From the NCBI GenBank assembly GCA_004555735.1, contig SFHH01000065.1, positions 1 to 10,199 on the forward strand: a stretch of 10,199 bases of DNA, in the 5' to 3' direction. Origin of the DNA: Acidaminococcus fermentans. Its GTDB lineage: Bacteria > Bacillota_C > Negativicutes > Acidaminococcales > Acidaminococcaceae. The first letter of the stretch is position 1. Each line of letters begins with the position of its first letter. Made by a program: the position numbers and the translations under genes. A model generated the notes under the pieces. It saw only the letters and a list, made by a program, of their open reading frames with translations, did not search any database and was not told where the DNA came from. Below, one piece after another: positions 5,859-10,199 of the stretch.

Positions 5859-6518
5859 TCACTCCCCGTACGGATACCGGAAAATCCCTACAGGTCCCTG
5901 TTTCCATAGGTAGGAGGTATCATTGAGGGCGAACACTGCATGTTCGCCCCATTTGTTGATTCCCAGGATGGTCAAGGACGCCGGCCGGATGTCGAAGGAA
6001 ACCTTCTTGTCCGCCACTTCGTCGATACTCAGGCCCAGCCAGTCAAAGAGGATATTCTGGATGGTCCCCTTATGAGACACCACGATCAGATCTTGCTCCC
6101 GGTCTTCCAGCTCCCGGAAGCCCCGGACGGTCCGTTCATAAAAAGACCGCCGCGTCTCCCCTCCATCGTAGTTCACATGGTCCAGTTCCCGGCCCGTCAC
6201 CGGAGGATGGTAAAACATCCGGGCTTCTTTTTGGCTCAGGCCGGCCGCCTTCCCATTGTTCTTTTCCCGCAGGAAGGCAAAACACTCCACTTTGTCCACC
6301 CCCAGCTCCCGGGCGATGATCTCCGCTCCCATCCGGGCCCGCTGGAGGTCGCTGGAAACGATCCGGGGCAGATTCCGGCCGGAAAAATCCCAGGCCAGTC
6401 GGTCTGCCAGCTGCTGGAACTGCCGTTTCCCCCGCACCGTCAGGGCTGAATCCGTCCAGCCACCCGTCAGTTCTTTTACATGATGATCGGCTTCCCCATG
6501 TCGAATCAGCAAAATCAT
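5859..6518 (-). CDS. Histidine phosphatase family protein (phosphoglycerate mutase-like)
   Basis: A 219-residue cytoplasmic phosphatase/mutase-like protein. The catalytic set is complete: RHGE with His7 as phospho-acceptor (residues 6-9), Arg60 and Arg62 (SSDLQRAR), Glu85 in LREKNNG and the second His149 in VVSHKGTIQNIL. The overall pattern is closer to broad-specificity phosphatases (GpmB/CobC/PhoE type) than to glycolytic mutase, so the substrate is left open. AAGGAAGG overlaps the ylmH stop (TAAGGAAGG), placing this gene 15 bases after ylmH as the last of the operon. The terminator follows directly. Confidence 0.88.
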   Translation of the reverse strand: MILLIRHGEADHHVKELTGGWTDSALTVRGKRQFQQLADRLAWDFSGRNLPRIVSSDLQRARMGAEIIARELGVDKVECFAFLREKNNGKAAGLSQKEARMFYHPPVTGRELDHVNYDGGETRRSFYERTVRGFRELEDREQDLIVVSHKGTIQNILFDWLGLSIDEVADKKVSFDIRPASLTILGINKWGEHAVFALNDTSYLWKQGPVGIFRYPYGE

Positions 6519-6533
6519 GATGGCGTTCCTTCC

Positions 6534-7331
6534 TTATATATATCGTTTCAGCGTAATGGCATACCGTCCTTTTTTGGTGGTCCCCCGGACTTCCGCCAGT
6601 TCCACCCTGCCCCGGGACCGGAAAGAGATCACATCTCCTTCTTTTACCGTCTGGGACGGGCTCTTGGCATCCTGCCAATTCAGCTTCACGTTCTGCCCCT
6701 TGATTTCATCTGCCATCCGGCTCCGGGATACCCCATAACCGCTGGCTGCCACCGCATCCAGCCGCAGAGCCGCTACCGTCGCCGAAATCAGCTTGATTTT
6801 CTGTTCCTTTTCCTTCAGGTCCGTCAGGGGGATTTCCTTCACTTCCACCGTGGCCGCCCCGATCTTGGTCAGGTTGCTCAGGACGAAATCCACCATAGGG
6901 GTATCCACCACCAGCTGGGCTCCTTCGTCGATGAACACGATGTCCCCCAGGATTTCCCGTTTGCAGCCCAGGCCCATGAAGGCTCCCAGTACATCCCGGT
7001 GGCCGATATCATAATACCGTTTGTCCCAGAGCACTTCCAGGGCCGTAATGGCAAAATCCGGCTGGCCGTAGAAATCTTCCGCAATGAAGGCCGCTTTCTG
7101 CCGTTCTGCGTTCTGGAACCCGCCCCCCAGCTGGAGACGTACCTGGGGGAAGTTGGCCGCTACGATCTCTGCCACGTTCTGGCCATGAGGATCCAGGAAG
7201 CCGGACACCTTGAACCGTCGGCTCTTCCGGGCCCCTTCTGCCAGGTCCAGCAGCTGGGCCGCCAGTTCTGCATCCCCGCTGGCCTTGAAATACCGTAATA
7301 CTGTTTCCCGTTGTTGCGTGGTATTTGCCAT
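6534..7331 (-). CDS. ylmH: YlmH family RNA-binding protein (S4 domain)
   Basis: A 265-residue RNA-binding protein of the YlmH family. Seen in order: an N-terminal helical region, SGFLDPHGQNVAEIV (43-57), GGGFQNAERQKAAF (69-82), the family signature GLGCKREILGDI (120-131) and a C-terminal S4 domain from about residue 184 (TVAALRLDAVAASGYGVSRS). In Bacillus, YlmH is encoded in the division cluster and has been linked to ribosome-associated quality control through tRNA/50S binding; that role is family knowledge. The ATG follows the proC stop after one base (TAATATG) with only a weak GAAGAAA upstream, so translation is probably coupled. No divIVA gene follows here; a phosphatase gene does. Confidence 0.9.
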   Translation of the reverse strand: MANTTQQRETVLRYFKASGDAELAAQLLDLAEGARKSRRFKVSGFLDPHGQNVAEIVAANFPQVRLQLGGGFQNAERQKAAFIAEDFYGQPDFAITALEVLWDKRYYDIGHRDVLGAFMGLGCKREILGDIVFIDEGAQLVVDTPMVDFVLSNLTKIGAATVEVKEIPLTDLKEKEQKIKLISATVAALRLDAVAASGYGVSRSRMADEIKGQNVKLNWQDAKSPSQTVKEGDVISFRSRGRVELAEVRGTTKKGRYAITLKRYI

Positions 7332-7332
7332 A

Positions 7333-8154
7333 TTATTTCTTCAATGCGGCGCTCCGGTCCAGGACGGCCTGTACCGCATCGTAAAACGCTCCTCTCACTC
7401 CATGATTTTCCAGGGCCTTGATCCCCGCGATGGTGGTGCCCCCAGGGCTGGTCACTTGGTCCCTGAGCTGGGCCGGATGGAGCCCTGTGGTAAGGCCCAT
7501 GACGCCGCTTCCGGCCATGGTCTGGGCTGCCAGTTTGATGGCCAGGGCACGGGGCAGGCCTGCCATGACTCCCGCATCGGCCAAGGCATCCATCACCACG
7601 AAGAAATACCCAGGACCGCAGCCACTGATGGCCGTGATGGCTTCCATGGCTTTTTCGTCTACCCGGACCGTTTCTCCGCAGGATTGGAAAATGGCTTCTG
7701 CCAGTTCCAGGGTCTCTTCCTCTACCTGATCATCCGCCGTCAGGGCCGTCATCCCCATCCCCACAGCCAGCGGGGTGTTGGGCATGGAACGGATCACCGG
7801 ATGGCCCGGCACCAGAGCATGGAGCATGGCCAGATCATAGCTGCCCATGATAGAAAGGATATCCGCTTTTTCCGGCAGGGCTTCCACCACAGTCCGGTCC
7901 ACCGCTGCTTTGGCCATCTGGGGCTTCACCGCCAGGATCACCAGGTCCGCCTCTTTCACCGCAGCGCTGTTGTCACCAGTTACAGAAATCCCGTAGGTTT
8001 CCTTTAGGTAGGTCTGCCGTTTGGCCGTGGGAACGGCAGCTGTCACTTGCTCCTTCTTCACCAGGCCGCCCTTCAGGATGCCTTTCAGGATGGCTTCCCC
8101 CATCGCCCCGCAGCCGATGAAGACAATCCGGTAATCTTCTTTTATCGTTGCCAT
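7333..8154 (-). CDS. proC: Pyrroline-5-carboxylate reductase
   Basis: Last enzyme of proline synthesis: reduces 1-pyrroline-5-carboxylate to proline with NAD(P)H. 273 residues, the usual length. The Rossmann loop GCGAMG (14-19), AVKP (75-78), RSMPNTP (122-128) and the C-terminal signature HPAQLRDQVTSPGG (226-239) are present. The usual SGSGPAY motif reads SGCGPGY (177-183), and the usual S-x-x-A-G-V segment reads SIMGSYDL (101-108). Both are conservative departures that may be lineage-specific. GGGAG lies 9 bases before the ATG, and the gene overlaps the end of sepF by 13 bases. proC next to sepF is a common arrangement. Confidence 0.93.
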   Translation of the reverse strand: MATIKEDYRIVFIGCGAMGEAILKGILKGGLVKKEQVTAAVPTAKRQTYLKETYGISVTGDNSAAVKEADLVILAVKPQMAKAAVDRTVVEALPEKADILSIMGSYDLAMLHALVPGHPVIRSMPNTPLAVGMGMTALTADDQVEEETLELAEAIFQSCGETVRVDEKAMEAITAISGCGPGYFFVVMDALADAGVMAGLPRALAIKLAAQTMAGSGVMGLTTGLHPAQLRDQVTSPGGTTIAGIKALENHGVRGAFYDAVQAVLDRSAALKK

Positions 8155-8732
8155 GGATCATTGCTCCCTTCTGACCCGAAATTGGTATTCTCCGTATCGA
8201 TGTCCACATTGGGCGGAGCGCATACCAGCAGATTCCGGCCGATCTTCCGCAGCGTCCCATCTAAGGCATAGATGGTCCCGCTGATGAAATCGATGATCCG
8301 TTTCCGCACATCCGCATCCGTATCCTCGAAATTGATCACCACCGGCTGGTTTTTGCACAGATAATCCGCCATCTTCTGAGAATCATTGAAGTCGATGGGC
8401 TCGATGACCACCACACTCACCGGGCTCCGGTTCACCGGCATGGAAAGCACCTTGTCTCCGGTCCGGGCAGAAGAAGAGTCCTTCCGGGGTTCTTCCGGCT
8501 GGCTGGTATAATCCTTGTCGAACACCTTGTCATAGGGCTTTTCATAAGCCTTCTCGTAAGGTTTGTCATAATCCGCTTCATAGCTTTTTTCCCGCCAAGT
8601 ACCGGAACCGCTGCCGAACATGGGGACGACTTTCCCCTCTTCCTCTTTCGCCGTGGTCTCTTCTTCCTCCTGTACAGAGCTGTCTCCGTTGTACACGCCG
8701 ATGAATTCCAAAAGCTTTCTCAGTTTTTTCAT
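8142..8732 (-). CDS. sepF: Cell division protein SepF
   Basis: SepF tethers FtsZ filaments to the membrane and helps build the septum. The N-terminus MKKLRKLLEFIGVY is the expected amphipathic membrane-anchoring helix. An acidic, low-complexity linker follows (residues about 18-95), then the SepF core from SVVVIEPIDF through MADYLCKNQPVVINFED, RKRIIDFISGTIYAL and LLVCAPPNVDI (about 106-178). The linker holds a four-residue repeat of the Y-[DE]-K-P kind (51-75). The start at 8732 is chosen over an ATG at 8744 because GGTGG lies 5 bases upstream and the protein then begins with the canonical helix. It starts 18 bases after yggS ends and overlaps proC by 13 bases. Confidence 0.92.
   Translation of the reverse strand: MKKLRKLLEFIGVYNGDSSVQEEEETTAKEEEGKVVPMFGSGSGTWREKSYEADYDKPYEKAYEKPYDKVFDKDYTSQPEEPRKDSSSARTGDKVLSMPVNRSPVSVVVIEPIDFNDSQKMADYLCKNQPVVINFEDTDADVRKRIIDFISGTIYALDGTLRKIGRNLLVCAPPNVDIDTENTNFGSEGSNDPWQR
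8508..8582 (-). repeat. 12-bp in-frame repeats encoding the SepF linker
   Basis: Imperfect 12-base units inside sepF encode consecutive four-residue blocks: YEAD, YDKP, YEKA, YEKP, YDKV, FDKD, then Y. The aromatic residue is strictly every fourth position while the codons have drifted, which suggests expansion followed by selection on the protein. Confidence 0.7.
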
Positions 8733-8750
8733 GTGATCCACCATTTCTGT

Positions 8751-9455
8751 CTAGAATTTTAACGAATAATCCCGGGCCCCGAACAAGGCGGAACCCACCC
8801 GCACTTCATTGGCTCCTTCTTCCACGGCGATCCAGTAATCATGGGTCATGCCCATGGAAAGGATATTGACCGCATCGCTGTGGAGCGCCTCCCGAAGGAA
8901 CAGGAAATCCCGATACCCGGCCGCGAACACCGGACGAGTCTCCTCCACATGGTCCGTAGCCTGGGCGATCACCATCACACCCCGGACCCGGATATGGGGA
9001 TACTGTGCCAGTTCCGGCACCGCTGCCCGGAAATCTTCCGGAGCAAAGCCGCTTTTCTGCACTTCTCCCGCTTCGTTGATCTGGAGCAGCACATCCTGGA
9101 CCTTATCCAGCTCTGCGGCAGCCTTTTCCAGATGGCCCAAGAGCTTCAGGCTGTCCACGCTTTCGATCAAGTCGAAATGTTCCACCGCATGTTTGGCCTT
9201 ATTGGTCTGAAGATGGCCGATGAGATGCCAGTGGCCTCCCTTGGGCAGCACCGCCTGCTTGTGCATGGCCTCTTGGACCCGGTTTTCCCCGATCTCCGTG
9301 AGTCCGGCCGCCAGGGTTTCCGTAACGATTTCTGCCGAATGGTTCTTGGTCACCGCCAGGATGGTCACCTGCTCCCCCGTTACTTTCGGTTCTGTCCGTT
9401 TATCCAGTGCATCCTTGATCTTGGCTTCGACTTCTGCGATTTTATCCTGTAACAT
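8751..9455 (-). CDS. yggS: YggS family pyridoxal phosphate-binding protein
   Basis: PLP homeostasis protein of the YggS/YlmE/PROSC family, a single TIM-barrel related to alanine racemase, 234 residues. The PLP lysine is Lys37 in ILAVTK. Other marks are GENRVQEA, HWHLIGHLQTNKAK, the QINEAGEVQKSGF stretch, RGVMVIA, SMGMTHDYWIAVEEGANEVRVGSALFG. The family affects amino-acid and vitamin B6 balance without known turnover. Two starts are possible. ATG 9467 touches AAAGGAG with no spacer, whereas ATG 9455 (MLQDKIAEV) has a 12-base spacer and is preferred. The Shine-Dalgarno overlaps the pgeF stop. It is followed by sepF, the standard division-cluster order. Confidence 0.92.
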   Translation of the reverse strand: MLQDKIAEVEAKIKDALDKRTEPKVTGEQVTILAVTKNHSAEIVTETLAAGLTEIGENRVQEAMHKQAVLPKGGHWHLIGHLQTNKAKHAVEHFDLIESVDSLKLLGHLEKAAAELDKVQDVLLQINEAGEVQKSGFAPEDFRAAVPELAQYPHIRVRGVMVIAQATDHVEETRPVFAAGYRDFLFLREALHSDAVNILSMGMTHDYWIAVEEGANEVRVGSALFGARDYSLKF

Positions 9456-9473
9456 GGGAATTCCCATCTCCTT

Positions 9474-10199
9474 TTATTTTTTGTAAATGACTCCATAGAG
9501 CCGTCCTGTCTTCCCCTTTTCTGCCCGGTAGGAGAAGAACCGGTCCCGATGGCAGCTGGTGCAGCAGTCAGCCCGGAAGATCTGCTCCCGGGGGACCCCC
9601 GCTTCCATAAGCTCCAGGGTGTTCAGTTCCCACAGGTCCAACAAGTAATGGCCGGTCCCACGGGGTTTCAGGCAGGAAGGATAAACTGCTGCCCGGTCCG
9701 CCACCTCCTGGCTCACTTCATAGCAGCAGGGACCGATGGAAGGCCCGATGCCTGCCATCACATCCCGGGTGTCCGTCCCGAAGGCTTCCTCCATGACTTC
9801 CAGGGCCTGGGGAAGGATCTTCCCCACACTGCCCCGCCAGCCTGCATGGACCGCCCCGATGGCGCCCCTCTTGGAATCCACCAAAAGGATGGGGACACAG
9901 TCTGCAAAAGAAATCAACAGGGGCAGCTGGGGACAGTCGGTTACCATCCCATCGGTTTCCGGAATGGCATTCTCCAAAGAATAGATCCCTTTCCCTGCAT
10001 CTTTCTCCGTCACAACCGCCACATGGGTCCCGTGGACCTGCTGGCAGGCCACGGCCCGTTCCAGGGGGAATTCCAAAGCTCCCGCCATCTTCTTCCGGTT
10101 GGCCAGCACATGGTCCCGGTCATCTCCCACATTATAGCTCAGGTTCAAGCCTCCTGGGAACAGGGTACTGCAGCCCCCGGTCCGGCAGAGGAACCCGTG
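9474..10199 (-). CDS. pgeF: Peptidoglycan editing factor PgeF (YfiH/YlmD), 5' end cut by window
   Basis: Member of the PgeF/YfiH/LACC1 family (Cu-oxidase_4 fold). Family members remove wrongly built muropeptides and have purine nucleoside phosphorylase-type activity. The metal/catalytic residues are visible: His in QQVHGTHV, Cys in SFADCVPILLVD and His in AVHAGWRGSVGK, followed by GIGPSIGPCCYEV. A TTG at 10148 could be taken as a start, but the frame stays open to the window edge and reads HGFLCRTGGCS...GGLNLSYNVGDD, the conserved family N-terminus. The gene is therefore partial: 241 residues are visible and about 15-30 are missing. It leads the visible part of the operon. Confidence 0.92.
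   Translation of the reverse strand, partial: HGFLCRTGGCSTLFPGGLNLSYNVGDDRDHVLANRKKMAGALEFPLERAVACQQVHGTHVAVVTEKDAGKGIYSLENAIPETDGMVTDCPQLPLLISFADCVPILLVDSKRGAIGAVHAGWRGSVGKILPQALEVMEEAFGTDTRDVMAGIGPSIGPCCYEVSQEVADRAAVYPSCLKPRGTGHYLLDLWELNTLELMEAGVPREQIFRADCCTSCHRDRFFSYRAEKGKTGRLYGVIYKK

Noticed and set aside
6480..8007. Two long plus-strand open frames (6480-7298 and 7210-8007)
   Set aside because: They lie opposite ylmH and proC, whose family motifs are complete; the frames show no motif or ribosome site.
9474..10148. TTG at 10148 as the true start of pgeF
   Set aside because: The frame stays open to the window end and encodes the conserved HGF...GG...GLNLSYNVGDD N-terminus, so the start lies outside the window.

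Overview
The window looks like chromosome of a GC-rich (roughly 55-60 %), low-oxygen member of the Firmicutes, most likely a Negativicutes species (Acidaminococcus-like). This rests on the gene content: a TM1266-type [FeFe]-hydrogenase-associated regulator, an electron-transfer flavoprotein pair, and a pgeF-yggS-sepF-proC-ylmH block. Strong AGGAGG ribosome sites and consensus sigma-A promoters agree. The genus is inference. No mobile element, CRISPR array, tRNA or rRNA gene was seen.

Left part, plus strand (1-2884). After a strong 12-bp hairpin and a heptamer repeat comes a tight run: a TM1266-family small regulator, then permease, ATPase and lipoprotein binding protein of a taurine/nitrate/sulfonate-type (SsuBCA/NMT1-like) ABC importer. 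The first three genes overlap and the fourth follows after 63 bases. A symmetric bidirectional terminator at 2836-2884 closes the run and also serves the convergent minus-strand genes.

Middle part, minus strand (2883-5819). An electron-transfer flavoprotein pair (etfB then etfA) has its own promoter, preceded by an AT-rich dyad resembling a Fur-family box. Just past etfA lies a perfect-consensus promoter followed by a CsoR-like copper operator. It drives a small heavy-metal-binding (HMA) protein and, 12 bases further on, a DEDDh 3'-5' exonuclease.

Right part, minus strand (5820-10199). One apparent operon reads pgeF (cut by the window edge), yggS, sepF, proC, ylmH and a histidine phosphatase. 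Junctions run from a 13-base overlap to 18-base gaps, and a strong intrinsic terminator ends it at 5820-5851. This is the conserved cell-division-associated block found near ftsZ in many Firmicutes, with proC where ylmG often sits and no divIVA after ylmH within view.

Most genes are recognisable housekeeping or metabolic families. I do not see a clearly new multi-gene system. The best leads are the hydrogenase-type regulator fused by overlap to an ABC importer of unknown substrate, the copper-operator-controlled HMA/exonuclease pair, and an orphan, divergent etfBA pair behind a Fur-like site. Long open frames opposite the real genes are by-products of GC-rich codon use.
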